A stretch of DNA of 64,000 bases from Candidatus Omnitrophota bacterium (lineage in GTDB: Bacteria > Omnitrophota > Gorgyraeia > Gygaellales > Profunditerraquicolaceae). Under the pieces are notes generated by a model that saw nothing but the letters and a program-made list of their open reading frames with translations, did not search any database and was not told the origin of the DNA. A program made the position numbers and the translations under genes. Shown piece by piece: positions 37,845 to 48,153 of the stretch. The stretch is from assembly GCA_026387315.1 (NCBI GenBank), contig JAPLLY010000007.1, forward strand, positions 1 through 64,000. The letters run 5' to 3'. Each line of letters opens with the position of its first letter. Within the stretch, counting starts at the first letter, position 1.

Positions 37845-40242
37845 TTATTTATCCAAAATAAACGACTTGGTAAAAACACATAAAAAATTAATTATCGGGT
37901 TATTAGGCCTGGTGATTCTGGCCTGCCTGATTGGCCTAAAATTTATTAAATACAATAACAATATCGAATTGATGCTGCCGGCAGATAGCCAGGTGCAGCA
38001 GTCCATGCGTTTTTTACGCGAATCTAATTTCTCGGATAAACTGGTTATTTCCCTAAAACTTAATGGCCAAAAGCATTCTACTGATGATTTAATTTTAGCT
38101 ACGGATAAGCTAATTAACTCCATTGACTCTCCTTTGGTTAAACAGGTAATCGGTAGTGTTTCCAGCGCTAACTTTATGCAGGAAATGATTTTTTTTTTAC
38201 AGTATTCCCCGCAACTTTTAGGCACTGAATCTCTAATTAAACTTAAAAATCTACTCCAACCCCCGGGCATTAAAGAACGCTTGAGCTTTATCTACCGGCA
38301 GAGCTTAACCCCGGGAAGTTCCTTGCTCATGCCTTTTTTACGCGCTGATCCGCTTAATTTAAGCTCAGAAATCTTAGGTAATATTGGAAAACTTTCCCAA
38401 TCTTCGGGTTACGATATCACCATTAATAACGGCCACTTTGTGAGTGAGGATGGCCGAACCACCATGATTATTATTAAAACCTCGGTGCTTTTAACCGATG
38501 GGTTTGGCAGCCGTAAAATAGTTAGTTACTTGCAGGAAAAATTGCGCGGTATCCCTGATTTTATTTCCGCTGATATTATCGCCGGGCACATGCATACGGT
38601 AAAAAACGAAGATCTAATCAAAAAGGACATCTGGTTTACCTCAGTTATCGCTGCCTTGGGATTCCTGCTATTATTTTTATTTATCTTCCGTGATTGGCGC
38701 TCGATAATAATTTTTGCCATGCCTTTAGGGGCAGTATTAATCTCAACAGGCGTTGCTTTTCTTATTTTTAAAAACCTTTCGTATTTTGTGATCGGCCTGA
38801 GCACGGTTATCGCCGGTATTACTATTGACTATGGAATTTATGTTTACCTGGCAGTGCGTAAAGCCGGCAACAGCTTAGAAACACTAAGAAAAATTATAAG
38901 GCCCGTGGTCTTTGGAGCATTAACCACGATCAGTGTTTTTGCCGTATTTTTCTTTTCCAGCGTTAAAGGGTATCATCAGTTGGCGTTCTTTTCCAATTTT
39001 ACAATTCTTTTATGTTTAGGCTTCGCGCTATTTATCCTACCGCATTTTATAAAAGAAGAGGCAGTTAGCCCTAAAATTCATCAGCGTCGAGCCGATGAAA
39101 CTGGCAAAAAATTCGTTATAGGCAGTATCCCCGACTATCTCTGGCTGATCTCCTGGTGCATACTTATAATTATCATGCTGGGATTAGCTGCCCGTTTAAA
39201 ATTTAATAATGATATCACGCAATTTGATGGAGCAGGTAAAGAGATCGCCAAAAGCGAAGAAGAATTTCACCACACCTGGGGGGCCAAAAAGCTGCCGGCA
39301 GTGTTTGTGGTTTCTGCCGAAACACTCCCAGGCGCCTATGAGCTTAATGACGCAGTATATGAGGCGGCAGTAAAAGCCATTGGCCAAGAGAATTTTAATA
39401 GCCTTGCTTCGATTTGGCCGGGGATGGCTAAACGTAAGGAAAATTTAGAAGCCTGGAATACATTCTGGACTCAAGAAAAAATAAAAGAATTCCAAAATAT
39501 GCTGTTTGAGTATGGGCAGCCTTTTAATTTCTCTGACGAGGCTTTTGCGCCATTTATCCAACAGCTGCATACCCAAACAAGCCTGGAGATGGAACCTAAA
39601 GGCTTAGTTTTCTTTGAACAGTTAAAAGAGCAGTTTGTGCTTAAAAAAGATGGCGCATATCAAATACTATCTTTTTTTCCGGATCAGGATGAGTATATTG
39701 CCAAGTTATCCGGAATCAAGAACGCTTACCCGGGAACTTTTTTAGTTTCCCGGAAAAACTTTTCGCGGCAAATTTCCCAGGCACTGAGCGGAGAATTTTT
39801 CTTTTTAGCGTTTTTGGCGATTTTTTCTACCCTCGGCCTAACTTTTCTATTATTAAAAAACTTGCGCTTAACCATTCTGGCCATGATCCCGGTTGCCACT
39901 GCCCTAGCCTTGATTGCCGGAGTAACGCATTTAGCCGGGCTAGCTCTAAATATTCCCAGCGTGATTGCCGCCATGGTAGTGGTGGGGATAGTCAGTGACT
40001 ATGGAATGTTTATGGTGTATTATTGTAAATATAGATATCAGACCGGAACCATTATTGCCGTAACCCTGGCCGCGGTAACTACGCTGATTGGGGCAGGGGT
40101 GCTTTTATTTGCCCAACATCCGGTATTATTTTCTATAGGCATAACCTTGGTAACCGGAGTCTTGTCTGGATATCTTTCCAGCTTGCTGATTATCCCCGCG
40201 CTATATAGATTATGGAAGGTAAAAGTTGATGTATCGGTTTAA
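37834..40242 (+). CDS. MMPL/RND-family exporter
   Basis: 12-TM two-lobe layout; GLSTVIAGITIDYGIYVYLAVR and VVVGIVSDYGMFMVYYCKYR. Confidence 0.9.
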   Translation: MSANYLSKINDLVKTHKKLIIGLLGLVILACLIGLKFIKYNNNIELMLPADSQVQQSMRFLRESNFSDKLVISLKLNGQKHSTDDLILATDKLINSIDSPLVKQVIGSVSSANFMQEMIFFLQYSPQLLGTESLIKLKNLLQPPGIKERLSFIYRQSLTPGSSLLMPFLRADPLNLSSEILGNIGKLSQSSGYDITINNGHFVSEDGRTTMIIIKTSVLLTDGFGSRKIVSYLQEKLRGIPDFISADIIAGHMHTVKNEDLIKKDIWFTSVIAALGFLLLFLFIFRDWRSIIIFAMPLGAVLISTGVAFLIFKNLSYFVIGLSTVIAGITIDYGIYVYLAVRKAGNSLETLRKIIRPVVFGALTTISVFAVFFFSSVKGYHQLAFFSNFTILLCLGFALFILPHFIKEEAVSPKIHQRRADETGKKFVIGSIPDYLWLISWCILIIIMLGLAARLKFNNDITQFDGAGKEIAKSEEEFHHTWGAKKLPAVFVVSAETLPGAYELNDAVYEAAVKAIGQENFNSLASIWPGMAKRKENLEAWNTFWTQEKIKEFQNMLFEYGQPFNFSDEAFAPFIQQLHTQTSLEMEPKGLVFFEQLKEQFVLKKDGAYQILSFFPDQDEYIAKLSGIKNAYPGTFLVSRKNFSRQISQALSGEFFFLAFLAIFSTLGLTFLLLKNLRLTILAMIPVATALALIAGVTHLAGLALNIPSVIAAMVVVGIVSDYGMFMVYYCKYRYQTGTIIAVTLAAVTTLIGAGVLLFAQHPVLFSIGITLVTGVLSGYLSSLLIIPALYRLWKVKVDVSV

Positions 40243-40897
40243 ATTAATATTTTTATTACTTATACTCTTGGCCAGTGCCGGCTGCAGCTGTCTACCTTTT
40301 AAAAATATTGATTATGTCGCTTTAAATGATGTTAATCCGGACAATCTACTCCAGGAGTTCAAAGGATTCCTAGCGCAAAAACTCCAGGTAATTAATAGTA
40401 TTGTTTTTGAATATAAATGGCAGAGTTTTTCGGCTTTAGGCTACACTCAGTTAGATTTAGAAAATAATACTTTCCAGGTCTCTTGCATGAATCCAGTCGG
40501 GATTAAGTTATTTGAATTAACCGGAAACGAAAATACCATCAACTCTAATTTTATTTTAAAAGAATTGCTGCAAAAGGGGGACCTTCCCCGGGCAGTAGGA
40601 GAGGATATCCGCAGAATCTACTTTAATATGCTGCCATCTAGCCAAGCAAAAATTGAAAAAGAAAAATACAGAATTATTTTTAGCCAGCCCATCGGCTCAG
40701 GGCAAATGAAATATATTTTTGGCGGCAGCCACCACTGGCTGATTGAAAAACATTATTCTGAAAAAAATCGTAAACTTTGGAGTGTTTTTTATTACGATTA
40801 CCTGATGGATAAAGGCAGGCTTTATCCGGCGGGCTTAATCTTAAAGCATTATCGTTTTGGCTACAATTTAATCATTCGCTTAAAAGAAGTGCGTTAA
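40229..40897 (+). CDS. Outer-membrane lipoprotein, DUF3261/LolB-like
   Basis: Lipobox LLASAGCS; TQLDLENNTFQVSCMNPVGIKLFELTGN; after LolA and MMPL as in APE clusters. Confidence 0.7.
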   Translation: MYRFKLIFLLLILLASAGCSCLPFKNIDYVALNDVNPDNLLQEFKGFLAQKLQVINSIVFEYKWQSFSALGYTQLDLENNTFQVSCMNPVGIKLFELTGNENTINSNFILKELLQKGDLPRAVGEDIRRIYFNMLPSSQAKIEKEKYRIIFSQPIGSGQMKYIFGGSHHWLIEKHYSEKNRKLWSVFYYDYLMDKGRLYPAGLILKHYRFGYNLIIRLKEVR

Positions 40898-41275
40898 ATG
40901 AGTAAACTGAGACAGGAAATTAAATCCAGCCTACAAGCAATAGAGCAGGTTAGTGACCTTAAGACTTCCGCGCGTTTTGTTTTTGCGAAAAAATTTATTG
41001 GCTTTAAAGGCCATTTCCCGAATAATCCGATTTTACCCGGGGTTTGCAAAATCCAGGCGGCATTGCTGGTGCTAGAGGAACGCAAGCATAAAAATGTAAG
41101 ATTGCTTGAAATTATCCTGGCCAAATTCTTTGCCCCGGTAACCTTTAACCAGGAGATAATCTTTAACTTAGAAGAACATCCGAAAAATAGTTCGGAATTA
41201 ACGGTTACGGTTAAAGTAAATTGCGAGGATAAAAAAATAGCGCAGTTGCAGTTAAGAATAAATATATTAGAATAG
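40898..41275 (+). CDS. FabA/FabZ-like hotdog dehydratase
   Basis: FIGFKGHFPNNPILPGVCKIQAALLVLEE. Confidence 0.87.
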   Translation: MSKLRQEIKSSLQAIEQVSDLKTSARFVFAKKFIGFKGHFPNNPILPGVCKIQAALLVLEERKHKNVRLLEIILAKFFAPVTFNQEIIFNLEEHPKNSSELTVTVKVNCEDKKIAQLQLRINILE

Positions 41276-41313
41276 TAGAAAAAGAAAATGACACTTTTCG
41301 TTTTGCAGGGTTT

Positions 41314-42456
41314 ATGGTAATGCCTAAAATAAAAGCGGTAATCACAAACTACGACTTAATCACTGCCTACGGAAGAGGCATCCAGCCTCTCTGGGAGGGA
41401 ATTTTATCCGGAAAAAGCCGCATAGATAAATTGGAACGTTTTTTAACCCACTCTTTCCTTTGCCACAATGCTGCTATTATCTTGGAATTAAGCCTGCTAA
41501 AACAGGATTCCCTATTGATGCAAATGTTAAAAATGATTTTGACTAAAGATTTAAACATCATACCCAGAGACGCTTTCCTGATTTTGGCGACTACGGTGGG
41601 TGAAATTGATTTGTTAGAAAAAGCTGTGCTCAAAAAAACTAATAATCCTGAAGAAAGTAAATTAACCAATCTTTTAAAAAAAGTAAAAACTCTGGCAAAA
41701 ATTAAAGAAGAAGGCATGCTTATTTCCTGCGCTTGCGCCTCTTCCAGCACAGCGATTGCTGAGGCTGCCGGGATTATTGAAAGCGGTAAAGGAGACTGCG
41801 TTTTAGTGGTTGCGGCGGACGCGGTAAGTGAATTTGTTTTTAGCGGATTTTCCTCATTAATGGCCTTAGATAAAGATAGGGCCAAACCCTTTGACAAAAA
41901 TCGCGGCGGTTTATCTTTGGGCGAAGCTGCAGGGTTTATCCTCTTAATGAGCCAAGCCCGGGCAAAAAAAGAAAAAAGGCAGGCTTTAGCTCAGGTTGCC
42001 GGATGGGGATTAAGCTGCGATGCCCTTCACATGACCGGGCCAGCGCGTAATGGAGAAGGCTTAACCCGGGCAATAGCTTGCGCATTAAAAAAGGCGGATA
42101 CAGCTTTGGGCCAAATCGGCTGTATATCCAGCCACGGCACAGGCACGCTTTACAACGACGCTATGGAGCTAACAGCTTTTAAAAATATATTTAAAAATCA
42201 TACTACTGCGGTTTATTCCATAAAAGGAGGCCTGGGGCACACCTTAGGCTCAGCTGGGCTAATTGAGACGATCCTGGCCTTAAAAGTGCAGCAAGAAAAA
42301 ATTATTCCCGGGACAGTAGGTTTAAAAGATATTGACGCGCCAGCCGCAGGATGGGTGAACTCATTGCCGAAAAAATTAAAACAACCAACGATTATGCTAA
42401 ATAACTGCGGATTCGGCGGAATAAATGCCGCCTTAATACTAAAAAGCCTTAACTAA
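41314..42456 (+). CDS. Beta-ketoacyl-ACP synthase
   Basis: MLISCACASSSTAIAEAAGIIESGKGD active-site Cys; ISSHGTGTLYNDAMELTAF; GGLGHTLGSAGLIETI. Confidence 0.88.
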   Translation: MVMPKIKAVITNYDLITAYGRGIQPLWEGILSGKSRIDKLERFLTHSFLCHNAAIILELSLLKQDSLLMQMLKMILTKDLNIIPRDAFLILATTVGEIDLLEKAVLKKTNNPEESKLTNLLKKVKTLAKIKEEGMLISCACASSSTAIAEAAGIIESGKGDCVLVVAADAVSEFVFSGFSSLMALDKDRAKPFDKNRGGLSLGEAAGFILLMSQARAKKEKRQALAQVAGWGLSCDALHMTGPARNGEGLTRAIACALKKADTALGQIGCISSHGTGTLYNDAMELTAFKNIFKNHTTAVYSIKGGLGHTLGSAGLIETILALKVQQEKIIPGTVGLKDIDAPAAGWVNSLPKKLKQPTIMLNNCGFGGINAALILKSLN

Positions 42457-42487
42457 AATGTTTACCAAACAACTGCTAAATATATAA

Positions 42488-43033
42488 ATGATTAAGGGAA
42501 CGGGTTGGATTACACAAAAAAAATACGGATGCCAAAAACAACGCTGGCAGCAGGAATACTCGGATCTAAAATCTTTGTATAGCCGGCTGCGGCCGGAGAT
42601 ATTCAGCTATCCGGTAGCAAACTTTTTCCGCTTTGATACGGTTTCTAAGTTAACTACCGTAAGTATCGCCTTGGCATTATTTGACGCAAAAATAGGCTAT
42701 TGTCCAGGCAAAAAACAGGATATCAGCATCCTGGGTACAAATTCTAGCGGCGCCCTGGAGGCAAATTTAACCTATTTTAATGATTATATTGCTAATGGGA
42801 GAACTCTGGCGAGGGGAAATCTTTTTATTTACACCTTACCCTCAAGCCCTCTGGCTGAAGCAGCTATACATTTCGGCTTAACCGGTAAACTCCTGTACCT
42901 GGGATTCGCGAAAAATACTGAAAAAGAATCTCTAAAATACGCTTTAAATATGTTTAAAACTGAAACCCACAAAACTATAATTTTAGTGAATGCCGATTCT
43001 AAAACAGCAACTGCTTATATATTGCAAAGATGA
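42488..43033 (+). CDS. Short ketosynthase-like (half-size, N-terminal-domain-like) protein without a catalytic Cys motif
   Basis: ISILGTNSSGALEANLTYFNDYI...FIYTLPSSPLAEAAIHFGLTGKLLYLGF; 181 aa only. Confidence 0.65.
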   Translation: MIKGTGWITQKKYGCQKQRWQQEYSDLKSLYSRLRPEIFSYPVANFFRFDTVSKLTTVSIALALFDAKIGYCPGKKQDISILGTNSSGALEANLTYFNDYIANGRTLARGNLFIYTLPSSPLAEAAIHFGLTGKLLYLGFAKNTEKESLKYALNMFKTETHKTIILVNADSKTATAYILQR

Positions 43034-44289
43034 AAATAAAGCTCATCTATCCAAAATGGCCAAAATTAAAAAATCAACCGGAGTTTAATCTGCCTCCGCA
43101 TGGCCCGGTTTGCTTTGCCGCGACTATTCCGGCAAGTGTTCAGGTTTCTTTTTGCGATGAGAATGTTGAACCGTTGGATTTTAATGAAGAGGCGGATTTT
43201 ATCTGTCTATCGGTAATGTTAACCTGCCAGATGCCCCGCGCCTGGGAGATTGCCGATAAGTACCGAGAAAACGGCAAAAAGGTTCTTTTTGGCGGAATTG
43301 CTGCCATGCTGCATCATGAAGAGACCTGTGCGCATGCCGACAGTATATTTTTAGGAGAGGCTGAAGGCAGGATGGAAGAGGTAATCGCGGATTTTAAAAA
43401 TAATAAATTAAAAAAAGTTTATAATTATTTAAATAACTTCCCAGATACAAATTTAATCGGTACGGCGCGGCGGGATATTTTAAAACGGCCGCTCTATAAT
43501 TTCCGCGGAGTACAAATGGTGGACTTAGTGCATGCTTCGCGCGGCTGCCGCTTTAACTGTTTTCCCTGCTGCACCCCGTATTTAGGAGGATGTAAATTCC
43601 GGCCGCGGCCGATTAATTTAGTAGTTAAAGAATTAGAGAGTATCCAGAATAACCGTTTATTTATCGTGGATAACTCTCTGGCTCAGGATGATCGCTGGGA
43701 AAAGGAATTATTCAAGGCGATTACGCCTTTAAAGAAAAAATGGGTCTCTCATCCGATTAAAGACACTGACGAAATCCTGGACCTGGCGGCTAAGGCCGGA
43801 TGCTGGTATGTATATCAGGCAGTAGTGGATACCTCCGAGCATATCCGCAAAAAAGTCAAACGCCTGCAGGACAGGGGAATCGGCATAGAAGGAACGATAA
43901 TTTTAGGTATGGATGATCACGATGAAGACTATATTAAACGCCTGGTTGACTTTTTGCTGGATATAAAATTAGACCTGGCGGAATTCACCATTCTTACTCC
44001 TTTTGCGCATACCCCCATCAGGGCGCAATTAGAAAAAGAAGGGCGTATTCTGCATAATAACTGGATCAGTTATACCGGAGGCGAAGTTGTGTTTAAACCG
44101 GCAAAAATGAGCCCGGACACATTGCAAAAAATGTATGAATACGCCTGGAATACTTTTTATTCGGGTTTTGGAAAAGAAGTGAAAATGGCCAAGCTTTACC
44201 TTAAGGTCATCGAAAAAGAAAAACTTGACGGCACATATTCCGGCCTCCCGCTAAGAAACAGGTCAAAATGGGGGAAAAAACAGCCATGA
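43030..44289 (+). CDS. B12-binding-domain radical SAM protein
   Basis: N-terminal cobalamin-binding-like domain; CRFNCFPC cluster motif. Confidence 0.88.
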   Translation: MKIKLIYPKWPKLKNQPEFNLPPHGPVCFAATIPASVQVSFCDENVEPLDFNEEADFICLSVMLTCQMPRAWEIADKYRENGKKVLFGGIAAMLHHEETCAHADSIFLGEAEGRMEEVIADFKNNKLKKVYNYLNNFPDTNLIGTARRDILKRPLYNFRGVQMVDLVHASRGCRFNCFPCCTPYLGGCKFRPRPINLVVKELESIQNNRLFIVDNSLAQDDRWEKELFKAITPLKKKWVSHPIKDTDEILDLAAKAGCWYVYQAVVDTSEHIRKKVKRLQDRGIGIEGTIILGMDDHDEDYIKRLVDFLLDIKLDLAEFTILTPFAHTPIRAQLEKEGRILHNNWISYTGGEVVFKPAKMSPDTLQKMYEYAWNTFYSGFGKEVKMAKLYLKVIEKEKLDGTYSGLPLRNRSKWGKKQP

Positions 44290-45659
44290 GGGTTTTTTTG
44301 ATTTCATCAAATGTCGCCAGCACCCCTTATTCAGTTTATCCGCTGGGTTTAAGCATGATCGCCGCCAGCCTTAAAAATGCCGGCCACCTTGTGCAACAGT
44401 TTGATTTTCTGGCCTCCAACCGCTCTCTAGAAGCATTAACCGGCGCAATTGGCGAATTCAAACCTGAGATTATCGGGATATCTATCCGCAATATTGATAA
44501 CGTTAATTTACTTAACGAGCAACGCTATATCGATACTGTAAAAAATATCGTCCTTGAGATCCGCCAAGTGAGCTCGGTAAAAATAATTTTAGGCGGCTCA
44601 GGTTTTTCCATCATGCCGGAAACAATCTTAGAGAAAGTTAGCGCGGATTATGGAATTGTGGGGGAAGGTGAAGCTTTAATCGTCGATTTTATTAACCAGG
44701 CGCGCCAAGGAGCCTACCCAAGACAGAAGGTTATCCGTTCTGCGCCAAAATTATTCTTAAAACAAATTCCTTCGGCCTGCTATGATGCCAACATCATGCA
44801 ATTTTATCTTAAAAGCGGCAATGTCGCCAGCGTTCAGACTAAACGCGGCTGCGTGCATAAATGCGTATACTGTTCTTATCCGATTCTCGAAGGACAGAAT
44901 ATCCGTATTCGCGATACCCGGGCAGTAGTCGATGACATTGGAAATTTGATTACCAACTTCGGCGCAAAATATATTTTCTTTGCCGATTCGGTATTTAACG
45001 ATGAGGAGGGTAATTATCTTAAAGTTCTCGCGGAAATGAAAAAACGCAAAATCAATATTCCCTGGACCGCCTTTTTTAAACCTCAAGGCTTAGATGATTC
45101 TGCGCTGGCGCTGATGCAGGGAACCGGCTTAAAAGCCGCGGAGATCGGCGCAGATGCTTGTTCAGATACGACTTTAAAAAAACTAGGCAAATCATTTTTA
45201 TTCAAAGATATTACTGAATGCAACGCGCTTTTTGCTAAATATAACATTGCCACCGCGCACTATTTTATGTTCGGCTGCCCCGGAGAGACGGAAGAAACGG
45301 TGATGGAGGGCATAAATAATATCAAGAATTTACCGAAAACCGCTTCTTTTATTTTTATGGGGATACGTATTTTGCCGCAAACGCCTTTGGCGCAGTTAGC
45401 GATTAAGGAAGGCCTGATTAAACCCGGGCAGGATTTGTTTGAACCGGTTTATTATATTGCTCCGGGAATAGACAGAAAATGGCTGCAGGAGACCTTGACG
45501 TCAGCTTTTAAAGGAATCCGTAATTGCGTTTTTCCTCCGGATGCCTTAGACAGCAGCCTGGCATTCTTGCACAAATTAGGTTACTCCGGCTCGCTTTGGG
45601 AGATGCTCATCCCGGGCAATGCCAAACGCAACCGCAAAAAACAAAATGTCCAAAAGTAA
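44268..45659 (+). CDS. B12-binding-domain radical SAM protein
   Basis: MRVFLISSNVASTPYSVYPLGLSMIAASLKNAGH; CVHKCVYCSYP. Confidence 0.9.
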   Translation: MGEKTAMRVFLISSNVASTPYSVYPLGLSMIAASLKNAGHLVQQFDFLASNRSLEALTGAIGEFKPEIIGISIRNIDNVNLLNEQRYIDTVKNIVLEIRQVSSVKIILGGSGFSIMPETILEKVSADYGIVGEGEALIVDFINQARQGAYPRQKVIRSAPKLFLKQIPSACYDANIMQFYLKSGNVASVQTKRGCVHKCVYCSYPILEGQNIRIRDTRAVVDDIGNLITNFGAKYIFFADSVFNDEEGNYLKVLAEMKKRKINIPWTAFFKPQGLDDSALALMQGTGLKAAEIGADACSDTTLKKLGKSFLFKDITECNALFAKYNIATAHYFMFGCPGETEETVMEGINNIKNLPKTASFIFMGIRILPQTPLAQLAIKEGLIKPGQDLFEPVYYIAPGIDRKWLQETLTSAFKGIRNCVFPPDALDSSLAFLHKLGYSGSLWEMLIPGNAKRNRKKQNVQK

Positions 45660-46842
45660 TTCCCCGGTTAATTCAGATATTTGGTGCGTAATTCCTGTTT
45701 TTAACAATAAAAGCACAGTTAAAGAGGTAGCTTTAGGCTGCCGCAAATATCTTGAGCATATACTGGTGGTTGATGATGGCTCGGCCGACGCGGATATTAA
45801 GGCATTGTTTAAAAACAGCGATATCCAGGTTTTAAAACATCCAAAAAACCTGGGCAAAGGCCGGGCGATTCGCACCGCTTTAGATTTTATCCAAAAGCAG
45901 GCAGGTAAATTTATGCTGACCATTGATGCCGATGGCCAGCATTATCCGCAGGATATCGATAAATTCATTTCGCTATTAAAAGAGGACCAAACTTCAATAA
46001 TTATCGGCTGCCGGGATTTTAAACAAAACAATATCCCCGGAAAAAGCCAATTCGGCCGCGCATTTTCAAACTTCTGGCTACGCTTAGAAACTGGCGCGGT
46101 GATTGGCGACACGCAAAGCGGACTGCGCTGTTATCCGGTAAAATATCTTTCGCAAATTAAAACCAGCGGAAATTACTATGACTTTGAAACCGAGATTTTA
46201 ACCCGCGCTTCTTGGTCAGGATTAAAAATAAGAGAAGTGCCGATTAATGTTTTTTATCCGGAGCCGAGTTTACGCGTTAGCAGTTTTCATCCTTTTATCG
46301 ATAACCTGCGCATCAGCCTGATGCACATCCGCCTCTTGGGGCGCAGGCTTCTGCCCATACCCTATTCTAAAGTAGTGCGTTTAGAAAAAACATCCTCACC
46401 GGTAAATATCTTCATTCATCCCATAAAATTAATCAAAACCTTACTTAAAGAAAATGACTCACCGCTGGGGTTAGCCAGCTCTGCCGGAATAGGTATTTTT
46501 CTGGGCGTTTTACCTTTAGTTTCAATACATATACTGGCAGTTCTTTATCTAACCAACAGGCTGCATTTAAATAAAATAATGGCCTTAAGTATTCAGAATT
46601 TATGCGTGCCGCCTTTGGTGCCGGTTGCCTGCATCGAACTGGGGCACTTTATGCTTTACCGGAAATGGCTTACAGATGTTTCCTGGCAAGTAGTTTTTGG
46701 CTCAATCCCCGAAAGGCTCTGGGAGTGGTTTCTGGGTTCTTTAATCCTTGCTCCCATCCTGGCATTAATCACAGCTATAATTATATATTTTATCACCCGG
46801 GCAATACAAAGAAAAATGATCAGCCATGCAGAAATCTCCTAA
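45646..46842 (+). CDS. Family 2 glycosyltransferase fused to DUF2062
   Basis: WCVIPVFNNKSTVKEVALGCRKYLEHILVVDDGSAD; TIDADGQHYPQDI; C-terminal DUF2062-like GIGIFLGVLPLVSIHILAVLYL. Confidence 0.88.
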   Translation: MSKSNSPVNSDIWCVIPVFNNKSTVKEVALGCRKYLEHILVVDDGSADADIKALFKNSDIQVLKHPKNLGKGRAIRTALDFIQKQAGKFMLTIDADGQHYPQDIDKFISLLKEDQTSIIIGCRDFKQNNIPGKSQFGRAFSNFWLRLETGAVIGDTQSGLRCYPVKYLSQIKTSGNYYDFETEILTRASWSGLKIREVPINVFYPEPSLRVSSFHPFIDNLRISLMHIRLLGRRLLPIPYSKVVRLEKTSSPVNIFIHPIKLIKTLLKENDSPLGLASSAGIGIFLGVLPLVSIHILAVLYLTNRLHLNKIMALSIQNLCVPPLVPVACIELGHFMLYRKWLTDVSWQVVFGSIPERLWEWFLGSLILAPILALITAIIIYFITRAIQRKMISHAEIS

Positions 46843-47737
46843 TTACGCCAGGATCAATGCCAAAAGAAGAGGCAATCGGTTAGGATTCTGGTTCTTTAGA
46901 ATGCTTTTAAAATTTTTAGGGTTGCCCGGCGCCTACGCGTTATTATATTTTGTTTGTTTACATTACCTGCTTTTTGATAAAAACGCTGTTTTAAATGCTT
47001 TAAGTTATATCCGCAGAAGATTCCCCACCGCTAATTTTTTAAAACGGCGGTTGAAGGTTTATTGTTTATTTATCAGCCAAGGTAAACAGTTAATTGACCG
47101 GGCAGCAATACTATCAGGAAAAAACTTATTTGATATCCAGCTTAAGGGGTACGAACAATTTAGCAGTTTATTGGCCGATAAAAATAAAGGTTTTGTTCTT
47201 TTAACCGCGCACGCCGGCAATTGGCAAATCTCCCTGGCCACTTTAAAAAAAATGGCTAAGCCGGTGTATCTAATGATGCGGCCAGAGGATAATGCGGCAG
47301 TAAAAGAATCTTTGAATATCGACGCCCAGGATAGTTTTATTAAAATTATCTCTCCTGAAGGATACCTGGGAGGGGTAGTTGAGGCAATGCAGGTTTTAAA
47401 AGGGGGAAATATTGTTTCAATCATGGGTGATCGTAAATACGGCTTCGAGGCCCTGGAGGTCTCCTTTTTAAAAGATAAGGCCTATTTTCCTTTTGGCGCT
47501 TTTAGCCTGGCCGCCAGCAGCAACTGTCCGATCGTGGTATTATTATCCGCCAAACTTGGCCCAAATAAATATATCGTAGATGTTTCACATATTTTATATC
47601 CGCGCTATAATAGTAATAAAGATAAGGGAGGGCAGCTGAAAATTTACGTTCAGGAGTTTGCTAATATTCTGGATGAATATGCCGCTGCATACCCATATCA
47701 GTGTTTTTTGTTTCATGATGTATGGAGTAAAAATTAA
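46826..47737 (+). CDS. LpxL/HtrB-like lysophospholipid acyltransferase
   Basis: FVLLTAHAGNWQISLATLKK; GGNIVSIMGDRKYG. Confidence 0.83.
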   Translation: MQKSPNYARINAKRRGNRLGFWFFRMLLKFLGLPGAYALLYFVCLHYLLFDKNAVLNALSYIRRRFPTANFLKRRLKVYCLFISQGKQLIDRAAILSGKNLFDIQLKGYEQFSSLLADKNKGFVLLTAHAGNWQISLATLKKMAKPVYLMMRPEDNAAVKESLNIDAQDSFIKIISPEGYLGGVVEAMQVLKGGNIVSIMGDRKYGFEALEVSFLKDKAYFPFGAFSLAASSNCPIVVLLSAKLGPNKYIVDVSHILYPRYNSNKDKGGQLKIYVQEFANILDEYAAAYPYQCFLFHDVWSKN

Positions 47738-47741
47738 TATT

Positions 47742-47817
47742 TTTTTGCGGGTCCTGCCGAGGCTTGTCCCACGCGGCCAATTGTCCGCGTGTGATCAAGC
47801 CTCGTCACCCGCAAAAA
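47742..47817. repeat. Long interrupted hairpin TTTTTGCGGGT..GAGGCTTG..CACGCGG-loop-CCGCGTG..CAAGCCTC..ACCCGCAAAAA
   Basis: Three consecutive complementary stem blocks. Confidence 0.88.
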
Positions 47818-47851
47818 TGAACACTTTAATATTCGATAACAGGAGGAGAAC

Positions 47852-48145
47852 ATGGCAGAGAATAAAGAACAGGAACTAAAAACAATCCGCAAGAAATTAA
47901 AAGAACTGTTAGTCAGCCACCTTGCGTTAGAGGATGTCGTGCCTGAAAAAATTAAAGACGATGAAATCCTCTTTGGTGAAGGCTTAGGCCTGGACTCATT
48001 AGACGCGGTTGAAATTGTAGTTTTGCTCCAGCGTAATTTTGGAATAGAAGTAAAAGACATGAGCCAGGGAAGAAAAATATTTTATTCCGTGGATACTCTA
48101 GCTAACTATATCTACGACAACCAAAAACAAGAAAATCGCCAATAA
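47852..48145 (+). CDS. Acyl carrier protein
   Basis: GEGLGLDSLDAVEIVVLLQRNFGIEV. Confidence 0.93.
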   Translation: MAENKEQELKTIRKKLKELLVSHLALEDVVPEKIKDDEILFGEGLGLDSLDAVEIVVLLQRNFGIEVKDMSQGRKIFYSVDTLANYIYDNQKQENRQ

Positions 48146-48153
48146 ATTCCTCT

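Noticed and set aside
47658-47879. Plus-strand ORF (73 aa) spanning the LpxL-like gene end and hairpin
   Set aside because: Overlaps a supported CDS out of frame and reads through a palindrome; low plausibility
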